A DNA stretch of 27,493 bases from HGM04593 sp045612305 (GTDB lineage: Bacteria > Bacteroidota > Bacteroidia > Bacteroidales > Bacteroidaceae), in NCBI GenBank assembly GCA_045612305.1, contig JAZKYU010000011.1:1-27493 (forward strand). Direction: 5' to 3'. Positions 15,238-22,257 of the stretch are shown here, piece after piece (position 1 is the stretch's first letter; the number at the start of each line of letters is the position of its first letter). Below the pieces are notes generated by a model, which ran no database searches, had not been told where the DNA came from, and saw only the letters and a program-made list of their open reading frames with translations. The position numbers and the translations under genes were made by a program.

Positions 15238-17748
15238 ATGATATATCCCCGTAATTTTGAAAACAAGATAGAGTTTGATGTTGTGCGTCGCCTGCTCAAG
15301 GAGAGGTGTCTTTGCCTTTTGGGCAGGGAGAGGGTAGATGATATGTGTTTCCTCACCGATTACGATGCGGTTATGGCGCGTTTGTCCGAAACCGAGGAGT
15401 TTGTGCGCATTTTGCAGGTGGAGCAGAATTTTCCATCCGACTTTTATTTCGATGTAAGAGAGCCGCTCAAGCGCATCCGTGTCGAGGGTATGTATATGAC
15501 CGCCGACGAGCTTTTTTCTTTGCGTCGTTCGCTCGACACGATAGGCAAGATTCTCTCTCTACTGCGCAAGCAAGGCGACGGTAACGGCGAGGGTGACGAT
15601 AATCCTCTCTATCCTTCGTTGCGCAAGCTTGCCGGCGATGTTGAGGCCTTCCCGCGAATAATAAGGGATATAGATGCTATAATTGACAAGTTTGGAGCAG
15701 TGAAGGACAGTGCTTCGCCGGCTCTTGCCCATATAAGAGGCGAGCTTGTGCGCACATCGGGCAGTATATCGCGCACTCTTAACTCTATTTTGCGTCGTGC
15801 GCAGGCCGACGGCCTTGTGGAGAAAGATGCTGCGCCCACCTTCCGCGACGGGCGTTTGGTTATCCCCGTGGCTCCTGCGCTCAAACGCAAGATGGGTGGT
15901 ATTGTGCACGACGAGTCGGCAAGCGGAAAAACAGTCTTCATAGAGCCTGCCGAGGTTGTGCAGGCCAACAACCGCATACGCGAGCTCGAGGCCGAAGAGA
16001 AGCGCGAGATTATAGCTATACTCACAGCTTGCTCGCAGAGCTTGCAGCCCGACGTGCCCGCGCTGTTGCAGGCATACGACTTCTTGGGTGAGATGGACTT
16101 TATTCGTGCAAAAGCCGAGCTTGCAATAAGTTTTAACGCCATAAAACCTATTGTGGAAAACCGTCCCCTTGTCGACTGGGGCACGGCGGTGCACCCCTTG
16201 CTCGAAATTTCGTTGCGCAAGCACGGACGCAAGATGTCGCCGCTAGATATTGCGCTTGAGGGCGATGGCCGCATATTGTTAATATCGGGCCCCAACGCGG
16301 GCGGTAAGTCGGTGTGCTTGAAGACTGCAGGCTTGTTGCAGTATATGTTGCAGTGTGGTATGCTTGTGCCCCTGCACGAACGTAGCCGCGCCGGAATTTT
16401 CAAGAATATGTTCATCGACATAGGTGACGAGCAGAGTATAGAGGACGACTTGAGTACCTACTCGAGCCACCTGCAGAATATGAAATTTACGCTAAAAAAC
16501 TGTGACGGCAGGTCTCTTATCTTGATAGATGAGTTTGGTAGCGGAACAGAGCCTCTCATAGGTGCTGCTATAGCCGAGGCGCTCTTGAAACGTTTCAACA
16601 ATCGCGGGGCGTATGGTATAATTACCACACACTACCAGAATTTGAAACACTTTGCCGACTCGACACCCGGGGTTGTGAACGGCGCGATGCTCTACGACCG
16701 CGCGGCTATGCGCCCTCTCTTTCAGTTGCAGATAGGTAACCCGGGAAGCTCTTTTGCTGTGGAGATTGCGCGCAAGATAGGCCTCCCGGAGGAGGTTATA
16801 GAGGACGCCTCGCAAATTGTGGGTAGCGACTACATACAGTCGGATAAATATCTGCAGGATATTGTGCGCGACAAACGTTACTGGGAAACAAAGCGCAAGA
16901 ACGTACATCAGAAGGAAAAAGAGCTCGACGAAATATTGGGCAAGGTGCAGGAGTCTTCGGAGGATTTAAGAAAGAGCCGCAAGCAGATTTTAAAGGATGC
17001 TCACAACGAGGCCGAGAAACTTTTGCGCGAGGCTAACGCTAAGATAGAGAATACTATACGTTCTATAGTGGAGGCTAAAGCCGAAAAAGAGAAAACCCGA
17101 AAGGCACGCCAGGAGTTGCGCGATTTTGGCAAGGAACTCGAAGAACTTGCCAAGCAGAAACAGCAGGTGCAGGTGGACAAGGAGATGGCAAAAATTATTG
17201 CCCGCCAAGAGCGTAAAAAGAGCGGTAAAAAGGAGAAAACTGCGCCTGAGAGCAAGGTGGTGGTGGCAGCTGCAAAGCCTATACCCGAAATTAAAACGGG
17301 GATGTTTGTGCGCATCGATGGGCAGCAGGCTGTGGGCGAGGTTATTGCTATAGGCAAGGCCGGGGCCACGGTGCGTTTCGGCGCTATAAAATCGACCGTT
17401 TCCATCGACCGTTTGCGCCCGGCCGACGCACCTAAAGAGGAGGTGCGCAAGGTCTCTTTTCTCACTAGCGAGACACAGGAACAACTACACAACAAGCGTT
17501 TGAACTTCAAGTCGGACATAGATATTCGTGGTATGCGTGGCGATGAGGCTGTGCAGGCGGTTAATTATTTTCTCGACGATGCGGTGGTGTGCAACGCCAC
17601 GCAGCTGCGCGTGCTTCACGGTACGGGTAACGGCATTTTGCGTACCCTTGTGAGGCAATATTTGAGCACCGTGCCCTTTGTGCGTTCTTTCCACGACGAG
17701 CACGTGCAGTTTGGTGGCGCGGGCATCACGGTGATAGAACTCGATTGA
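15238..17748 (+). CDS. mutS2: MutS2 family ATPase with C-terminal Smr domain
   Basis: From the ATG at 15238 the protein is 836 residues and begins MIYPRNFENKIEFD, as Bacteroidota MutS2 proteins usually do. An ATG at 15136 would add 34 residues that do not look like the family. The order is core and clamp domains, the ATPase (Walker A GPNAGGKS at 351-358, then LILIDEFGSGTEP), a long charged coiled coil (about 500-690), and a C-terminal Smr nuclease-like domain (DIRGMRGDEA and LHGTGNGILR) in the last 80 residues. MutS2 acts on branched DNA and on stalled or collided ribosomes in studied bacteria and is not part of mismatch repair. The MutS mismatch-recognition domain is absent. The last 51 bases of the gene are repeated at 19038-19088. 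Confidence 0.95.
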   Translation: MIYPRNFENKIEFDVVRRLLKERCLCLLGRERVDDMCFLTDYDAVMARLSETEEFVRILQVEQNFPSDFYFDVREPLKRIRVEGMYMTADELFSLRRSLDTIGKILSLLRKQGDGNGEGDDNPLYPSLRKLAGDVEAFPRIIRDIDAIIDKFGAVKDSASPALAHIRGELVRTSGSISRTLNSILRRAQADGLVEKDAAPTFRDGRLVIPVAPALKRKMGGIVHDESASGKTVFIEPAEVVQANNRIRELEAEEKREIIAILTACSQSLQPDVPALLQAYDFLGEMDFIRAKAELAISFNAIKPIVENRPLVDWGTAVHPLLEISLRKHGRKMSPLDIALEGDGRILLISGPNAGGKSVCLKTAGLLQYMLQCGMLVPLHERSRAGIFKNMFIDIGDEQSIEDDLSTYSSHLQNMKFTLKNCDGRSLILIDEFGSGTEPLIGAAIAEALLKRFNNRGAYGIITTHYQNLKHFADSTPGVVNGAMLYDRAAMRPLFQLQIGNPGSSFAVEIARKIGLPEEVIEDASQIVGSDYIQSDKYLQDIVRDKRYWETKRKNVHQKEKELDEILGKVQESSEDLRKSRKQILKDAHNEAEKLLREANAKIENTIRSIVEAKAEKEKTRKARQELRDFGKELEELAKQKQQVQVDKEMAKIIARQERKKSGKKEKTAPESKVVVAAAKPIPEIKTGMFVRIDGQQAVGEVIAIGKAGATVRFGAIKSTVSIDRLRPADAPKEEVRKVSFLTSETQEQLHNKRLNFKSDIDIRGMRGDEAVQAVNYFLDDAVVCNATQLRVLHGTGNGILRTLVRQYLSTVPFVRSFHDEHVQFGGAGITVIELD

Positions 17749-18292
17749 AAAGATTCTTTTTCAAAAATTGTTTTTGTTAAAAATTCTTGCTACGTTTGCG
17801 TTGATAATCAATGCTTTTTTAGTTATGCGAGTTAAATTGTTTTTTCTCTTCTGCCTTTTGTGCGGTGGAATAGCTGCGCAAAAAAGTGCTACCATAAATA
17901 ATGTGTGGCACGAGAGCAATGTCACGAGAGACGGTAAAAAGGGTCTGCTCATACACTCCGATTTTAATGTTATTGGTATGAAGGGGTATAAAGTGCAGTG
18001 TATAATATCTTTTTACGATGCAAATTATAATGAATTAAAAACAACCTATCCGGGGTATTGTACTACCAGTAACACGGCTTGTACTTACGACCGCGATGAG
18101 GTAACATTTGAAAATAGTCGCTACAGCGACTGGCCTTTGTTCATCCCCTACGAGGCTCTGAACCTGCCTGCCGGCAAAAAAACATATTACTACAAGGTGT
18201 TTGTGCGCGACGAGAATTATAATACTTTAAAAAGTTCTCAATATTATGCGTTTACGGCATCGGGGAAGAATATAACTCGTCGGGCCGATGGC
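17698..18292 (+). repeat. Tandem duplication, copy A (5' part)
   Basis: This segment matches 19038-19632 with a constant offset of 1340 bases and no gaps. It covers the last 51 bases of mutS2, the promoter and the first half of the cysteine-rich gene. By eye I count about 17 mismatches over the roughly 550 bases after the mutS2 stop codon, and 4 in the 51 mutS2 bases. Confidence 0.9.
17767..17798 (+). promoter_or_regulatory. Promoter of cysteine-rich gene A
   Basis: ATTG (17767-17770), a 20-base spacer and TACGTTTG (17791-17798) form a good Bacteroidota promoter with a perfect -7 box. It is 26 bases before the ATG at 17825, which rules out the upstream TTG start at 17768. Confidence 0.65.
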
Positions 18293-18799
18293 TCAATTGT
18301 TGAAATTTGTTATAATGACGATGGTACACAAACTACTATTACACGCAGTACTTGCTATATGTGTAAAGGTACTGCGGTTTGTTCGGTGTGCCGTGGTTTT
18401 GGTGGATCTCCTAACATTCCTCGTAATTCTGTATATTGGAGACCGTGTGGTGCTTGTTATGGCTCGCTAAAGTGTAAATTCTGTGATGGTAAGGGTGTGA
18501 CTGAAACAACTATGGTGACTGATATGAAAACGGGCAATTTTAATTATTACAATAATTCGTTGAGTAATCCATATCATTCATCTGGCAATATTTATGAAAA
18601 GCAAAATTCTTCAACTGATGATGATGATGACTATTCAAGAGTGGGGTGCAATCAATGTAAAGGTGAAGGTTGGTATTGCAAATATAGGAGAACTTATGGT
18701 AGTGATGGAAAATGGTGTAAATATTGCCAAGAATTTATTTCAGGAGGTATACATTTTCGCACACGTTGTGATATTTGTAAAGGTAAAGGTAGCTATTGA
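17825..18799 (+). CDS. Secreted cysteine-rich protein with DnaJ-like CxxC motifs, copy A
   Basis: This 324-residue protein starts with a signal peptide (MRVKLFFLFCLLCGGIAAQ). Residues about 20-155 form a beta-rich domain (LLIHSDFNVIGMKGYKVQC, LFIPYEALNLPAGKKTYYYK) that I recall as occurring in other Bacteroidales secreted proteins, but I cannot name the family. From about 176 there are seven CxxC pairs: CYMCKG, CSVCRGFGG, CGACYG, CKFCDGKG, CNQCKGEG, CKYCQE and CDICKGKG. These follow the CxxCxGxG pattern of the DnaJ zinc-binding region, and an acidic run (DDDDD) lies between the fourth and fifth. No J domain is present. The start at 17825 is preferred because a promoter lies just upstream and the signal peptide begins there. 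It is a tandem paralogue of the gene at 19165. The function is unknown; metal binding or redox-linked folding is inference. Confidence 0.8.
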   Translation: MRVKLFFLFCLLCGGIAAQKSATINNVWHESNVTRDGKKGLLIHSDFNVIGMKGYKVQCIISFYDANYNELKTTYPGYCTTSNTACTYDRDEVTFENSRYSDWPLFIPYEALNLPAGKKTYYYKVFVRDENYNTLKSSQYYAFTASGKNITRRADGSIVEICYNDDGTQTTITRSTCYMCKGTAVCSVCRGFGGSPNIPRNSVYWRPCGACYGSLKCKFCDGKGVTETTMVTDMKTGNFNYYNNSLSNPYHSSGNIYEKQNSSTDDDDDYSRVGCNQCKGEGWYCKYRRTYGSDGKWCKYCQEFISGGIHFRTRCDICKGKGSY

Positions 18800-18808
18800 T
18801 TCTATACA

Positions 18809-18836
18809 AAAAAAATCGGCGCAAGCCGATTTTTTT
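18809..18836. terminator. Terminator after cysteine-rich gene A
   Basis: A 12-base-pair stem with a GCAA (GNRA-type) tetraloop has an A-run on its 5' side and a T-run on its 3' side. It can terminate in both directions and begins 10 bases after the stop codon. Confidence 0.85.
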
Positions 18837-18840
18837 GTTA

Positions 18841-19030
18841 TTATTCTTCCTTCTCTTTCTGCAAAAACTTGATGTTCACATTCACATTCACGCAGTAAGT
18901 AATCTTCCCCACCTCAATCTGCGGCCTCCGTGGCAAGGCTTGCCTCCTCCATAGCTATGTTGTTGCGGGCTTTGTAGAGACGGGGTTGCGTGCTGCCGTT
19001 TTGCGCAGTCCGTGAGTTTATGCTCAACGC
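18841..19030 (-). pseudogene. Decayed 3' fragment of a SIMPL-domain gene
   Basis: On the minus strand this fragment encodes the C-terminal end of a protein like the intact SIMPL gene at 20220-20945. One frame gives ALSI, then TQPRLYKARN and LAT, and after a frameshift near 18921-18930 another frame gives PQIEVGKITYCVNVNVN and a final KEKEE before TAA. The alignment to the intact gene needs an 11-base deletion. The front of the gene is missing and is replaced by the end of mutS2 at about 19031-19037. It is a remnant of the duplicated block and should not make a protein. Confidence 0.85.
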
Positions 19031-19037
19031 CGAGCTT

Positions 19038-19088
19038 GAACACGTGCTGTTTGGCGGCGCGGGCATCACGGTGATAGAACTTGATTGA
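19038..19088 (+). pseudogene. Duplicated 3' end of mutS2
   Basis: These 17 codons read EHVLFGGAGITVIELD plus stop and match the last 17 codons of mutS2 (17698-17748) with four base differences. There is no start or upstream mutS2 sequence. It is passenger DNA from the tandem duplication. Confidence 0.92.
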
Positions 19089-19106
19089 AAATATTCTTTT
19101 TCAAAA

Positions 19107-19138
19107 ATTGTTTTTGTTAAAAATTCTTGCTACGTTTG
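19107..19138 (+). promoter_or_regulatory. Promoter of cysteine-rich gene B
   Basis: ATTG (19107-19110), 20 bases and TACGTTTG (19131-19138) are identical to the promoter of copy A. It is 26 bases before the ATG at 19165, so both copies should be expressed from the same kind of signal. Confidence 0.65.
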
Positions 19139-19164
19139 CGTTGATAATCAATGCTTTTTTAGTT

Positions 19165-20148
19165 ATGCGAGTTAAATTGTTTTTCCTTTTCTGCCTTTTG
19201 TGCGGTGGAATAGCAGCTCAAAAAAGTGCTACCATAAATAGTGTGTGGCACGAGAACGATGTCATGAGAGACGGTAAGAAGGGTCTGCTCATACACTCCG
19301 ATTTTAATGTTATTGGTATGAAGGGGTATAAAGTGCAGTGTATAATATCTTTTTACGATGCAAATTATAATAAATTAAAAACAACCTATCCGGGGTATTG
19401 TACTACCAGTAACACGGCTTGTACTCACGACCGCGATGAGGTAACATTTGAAAATAGTCGCTACAGCGATTGGCCTTTGTTCATCCCTTACGAGGCTCTG
19501 AACCTGCCTGCCGGCAAAAAAACATATTACTATAAGGTGTTTGTGCGCGACGAGAATTATAATACTTTAAAAAGTTCTCAATATTATGCGTTTACGGCAT
19601 CGGGGAAGAATATAACTCGTATGGCCGATGGCACGAGTATTGAAGAAATAGAAAATAGTGATGGAACTACTACAAGAATAACGCGAAAAGTTTGTTTTTC
19701 TTGTCGTGGAACAAAGACGTGCGGTTCGTGTCGCGGTGCAGGTGGCTCTACCACAGTTCCTCGTAATTCTGTATATTGGAGAATGTGTGAAATATGCTCC
19801 GGTAGTGGAATTTGTAGTAGATGTGACAAGAATGGAATGACTACAACCTATATGACGGTTAATAACAAAACCGGTAATTATGAATTTGTGGGTTACAACG
19901 GCGCTTATTACGACCAAGGACATGTTAGCAAATTTTCATCCTCTTCAAATAATAGTGAAGGCTCAAGTGGTAGCACGTTGAAAAATCACACGTGCTCTAC
20001 TTGCAACGGTAGTGGAAAGATGTGTAAAGATGTTCCCTTAACTTTGGGGGATATTTATTATTGTTCTTTTTGTGGACATAATGGATATGGTAAACATATG
20101 CAAGTACGTTGTATCCCCTGCAACGGAAAAGGTAGTTACCGTTATTGA
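19165..20148 (+). CDS. Secreted cysteine-rich protein with DnaJ-like CxxC motifs, copy B
   Basis: This 327-residue protein has the same signal peptide and N-terminal beta-rich domain as copy A, with only a handful of substitutions up to about residue 153. The C-terminal half has seven CxxC pairs in the same order (CFSCRG, CGSCRGAGG, CEICSGSG, CSRCDKNG, CSTCNGSG, CSFCGHNG, CIPCNGKG), but the residues between them differ widely. A Ser/Asn-rich linker (SKFSSSSNNSEGSSGS) stands where copy A has its Asp run. An earlier ATG at 19081 overlaps the mutS2 remnant and lies before the promoter, so it is rejected. The protein is probably exported. No function can be assigned from the sequence. Confidence 0.8.
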   Translation: MRVKLFFLFCLLCGGIAAQKSATINSVWHENDVMRDGKKGLLIHSDFNVIGMKGYKVQCIISFYDANYNKLKTTYPGYCTTSNTACTHDRDEVTFENSRYSDWPLFIPYEALNLPAGKKTYYYKVFVRDENYNTLKSSQYYAFTASGKNITRMADGTSIEEIENSDGTTTRITRKVCFSCRGTKTCGSCRGAGGSTTVPRNSVYWRMCEICSGSGICSRCDKNGMTTTYMTVNNKTGNYEFVGYNGAYYDQGHVSKFSSSSNNSEGSSGSTLKNHTCSTCNGSGKMCKDVPLTLGDIYYCSFCGHNGYGKHMQVRCIPCNGKGSYRY

Positions 20149-20161
20149 TTAGTTTCTTCTT

Positions 20162-20207
20162 TACCCTAATAAAAAAAACGGCCGAGGCCGTTTTTTTTAT
20201 TAGGGTA
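20162..20207. terminator. Bidirectional terminator between convergent genes
   Basis: A perfect 22-base-pair dyad with only GA at its centre has eight A's on one side and eight T's on the other around a CGGCC core. It lies between the stop codons of cysteine-rich gene B (plus) and the SIMPL gene (minus) and can end transcription of both. Confidence 0.9.
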
Positions 20208-20219
20208 GGTAAGTGGTTG

Positions 20220-20945
20220 TTATTCTTTTAGCAGAAAGCGCACATTCACGTTTACGCTGTATGTGATTTTTCCCACCTCAATTTGTGGCTCGTTGCCGGC
20301 ACCGGTGGCAAGGTCGGCGCTCTCTTCAACTGCAAGGTTGCGGGCTTTGTAGAGGCGGGGCTGGGTGGTGCCGCTGCTCGATGTCCAGGAAGTTATGCTT
20401 AACGCGCTGCCTATGCTTTGGCCTATGGCTCCGGCGAGGGCTGCGGCCCCTTCTTGTGCTTTTTTCATAGCCTCAATGCCAAGTTCTTTGTATATCTCGT
20501 CGGGCTTGCTGTAGCTTGTGCGGGTGAGTTGTGTGTTTGTTATGTCGTTGGCCTCGAGCGCGCTTATTACTCTTTGCATTGTGCCGGCATCGGTGAGTTT
20601 TAGTGTGTATGTAGCTGTGGTGCGTGGTACAATGTTGCGGCGGAAGGTTGTGTAGCTTACTTCGCTGCCCATAAAGTTGAGGGTGAGCTCTTTTTCTACA
20701 TTTATGCCGAGGGTTTTAAGTGTCTCTATCATAGTGCTTTGTAGCTCCTCGACGGTGGTTTTCCCTTTGTTGTCCTTCTCGCTTATGGTTATGCTCAAGA
20801 AGAGTTCGTCGGGGGTGACTTTGCGCTCGGCTTTTGCGCTCTGTTCTATGCTGGGCTGGGTGCTCTGTTGTGCGCATAGAGTGGCGGGGACGAGGGCGAT
20901 GACTGCTATCGCTATGGCTTGTGCAATTTGTTTCATCTTTTTCAT
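20220..20945 (-). CDS. SIMPL domain (DUF541) periplasmic protein
   Basis: This 241-residue protein has a signal peptide (to about LCAQQ) and a SIMPL domain. Visible marks are KAERKVTPDELFLSITISE near the start, the central TYTLKLTDAGTMQRVISALE, TSYSKPDEIYKELGIEAMKK, and the C-terminal TQPRLYKARN and IEVGKITYSVNVNVRFLLKE. Family members are exported or membrane-linked; one (BP26/OMP28) is a surface antigen and others are linked to stress. No clear -7 box was found upstream. It converges on the cysteine-rich gene B. A decayed copy of its last third lies at 18841-19030, so this gene was partly included in the tandem duplication. Confidence 0.88.
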   Translation of the reverse strand: MKKMKQIAQAIAIAVIALVPATLCAQQSTQPSIEQSAKAERKVTPDELFLSITISEKDNKGKTTVEELQSTMIETLKTLGINVEKELTLNFMGSEVSYTTFRRNIVPRTTATYTLKLTDAGTMQRVISALEANDITNTQLTRTSYSKPDEIYKELGIEAMKKAQEGAAALAGAIGQSIGSALSITSWTSSSGTTQPRLYKARNLAVEESADLATGAGNEPQIEVGKITYSVNVNVRFLLKE

Positions 20946-20992
20946 ATTTTTGTTTTATAGGGGTTATTTGTGCCGCAATTTGGGGCTTTTAT

Positions 20993-21051
20993 AACAGAAA
21001 AACAAATGGCGCAACTCTTTTTTAATGAGTTTTAACGCCATTTGTTCTGTT
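20993..21051. terminator. Large imperfect inverted repeat, possible araC terminator
   Basis: The arms aacaga/acaaatggcg (20993-21011, with a 3-base bulge) pair with cgccatttgt/tctgtt (21036-21051), and the inner bases aactc/gagtt extend the stem. It lies between the araC stop codon and the SIMPL start. No long T-run follows, so termination is likely but not certain. Confidence 0.5.
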
Positions 21052-21114
21052 GGCTTTACTATTTAAACATTATTAAATATTGTGGTTGCTAAAATGTGCC
21101 TTGTATCAAGTTTT

Positions 21115-22029
21115 TTAAGTGTCTCGTATAGCTCTCTTGCGGAACTCAAGCGGGGCTACACCTACCTTTTTTCTAAAGAAGGTTGAAAACTGTCCTAAAC
21201 ACTCGAAGTGCAGTTTTTCGGCAATTTGTGCTATGCTCATATTGGTAGAGTAGAGCAACTCTTTGGCTTTTATGAGCTTTAGCTCCTGGCGATACTGCCC
21301 TGGCGATGTGCCGCACATGCGCTTGAACTCTCGACGGAAGAGTGAATAGCTTATGCCAAGCGACTCGGCAATGTCCTCTAGGTCGTGTGCACCGCTGGTG
21401 TCCTCTTTAATTATGGCTTTTGCTTGGTTTATGATGCGTGTCATATAGCTGTCGCCGAAAGAGTGGTTGAGGTCTTCGTAGTATACTCTGCCGATAAGTG
21501 AGAAGGCGAGCCCCGCAGCCATCTGCTGGTATCCTTTTCTCTCGCTTGTTACGATGTCGAGTATGTCGTGATAGGTGTCTATGATGTGCTCGTCTACACC
21601 TATGCGGAAAACACAGTTTTTAAATGTGAAGAAGCCGGCTTTTATTTTGTCGTCGATGATGCTGCCGTTGAAGCCTACCCAATGATCGTCCCAACCGGTA
21701 TCTTCGGCGGGGTAGAAAGAGTGCCACTCTCCGGGGAAGAGCATAAACATGGTGCCGGCCTCAATCTTGGTTTTTGCGCAAGAGGCGCTTTCGAAAAAAC
21801 CGGAGCCGCGTGTTATGTACACTAATTGATATTCGTTGAGAACGCGCTTGCCGTCTTCGGAGAAACTGTAGCCGTCGGGGTGGGCGGATACAGGGTATTT
21901 ACAATGTGGGGGGACGTGTTGGTAACCGGCGGTGGTTACGGCCAAGCCCCAGGATTTATCTTTGGGTGAAATTTGCAGGTATTTGAATTGTTCTACTTTG
22001 TTCTTGTCCTTAAAGTCACTTTCTTTCAT
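21115..22029 (-). CDS. AraC-family transcriptional regulator
   Basis: This 304-residue protein has an N-terminal cupin-like sensing domain (about 15-160, with FLFPGEWHSFYPAE-like residues MLFPGEWHSFYPAE and DDHWVGFNG) and a C-terminal pair of helix-turn-helix motifs (about 205-304): DLEDIAESLGISYSLFRREF and MSIAQIAEKLHFECLGQFST, then FFRKKVGVAPLEFRK. AraC proteins with this N-terminus commonly sense sugars or related small molecules. The gene is divergent from a porin gene, 228 bases away, so that porin is the most natural target, though this is inference. No hybrid two-component parts are present. Confidence 0.92.
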   Translation of the reverse strand: MKESDFKDKNKVEQFKYLQISPKDKSWGLAVTTAGYQHVPPHCKYPVSAHPDGYSFSEDGKRVLNEYQLVYITRGSGFFESASCAKTKIEAGTMFMLFPGEWHSFYPAEDTGWDDHWVGFNGSIIDDKIKAGFFTFKNCVFRIGVDEHIIDTYHDILDIVTSERKGYQQMAAGLAFSLIGRVYYEDLNHSFGDSYMTRIINQAKAIIKEDTSGAHDLEDIAESLGISYSLFRREFKRMCGTSPGQYRQELKLIKAKELLYSTNMSIAQIAEKLHFECLGQFSTFFRKKVGVAPLEFRKRAIRDT

Positions 22030-22257
22030 TTTATTGTTTGGGGGAATACGTTACTATCCTTAATCACAAAGGAAACTAAAATTCTGAATATTTCTACTTT
22101 TTTTACAATAATTTTTTGTGAAGTTTTAAAAAACGAGCTGTGGTTGGTGTTGCACCTCTTTATAATTTACGCGTGGGCGATGCTGTTTTTGCGTGTGGGT
22201 AAACTTTTTTCTTTTTGGCTTGTTCTTTTATCTGTAAACTTTCAAACAAATAAAATT

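Larger units (their letters stand above)
19038..19632 (+). repeat. Tandem duplication, copy B (5' part)
   Basis: This is the partner of 17698-18292 at an offset of 1340 bases. After about 19632 the two copies are related only by the spacing of cysteines and by a shared island of about 24 bases encoding PRNSVYWR. Confidence 0.9.

Noticed and set aside
15609..16421. 270-residue open frame on the minus strand
   Set aside because: It lies fully inside mutS2 on the opposite strand, and mutS2 is certain from its motifs.
17698..19632. Insertion sequence or CRISPR as the source of the repeat
   Set aside because: There is no transposase, no terminal inverted repeats and no regular spacer pattern. 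The repeat is a simple tandem duplication of neighbouring genes.
21973..22257. Longer porin start overlapping araC
   Set aside because: The extension would overlap araC and would hide the clear signal peptide that begins at 22258.
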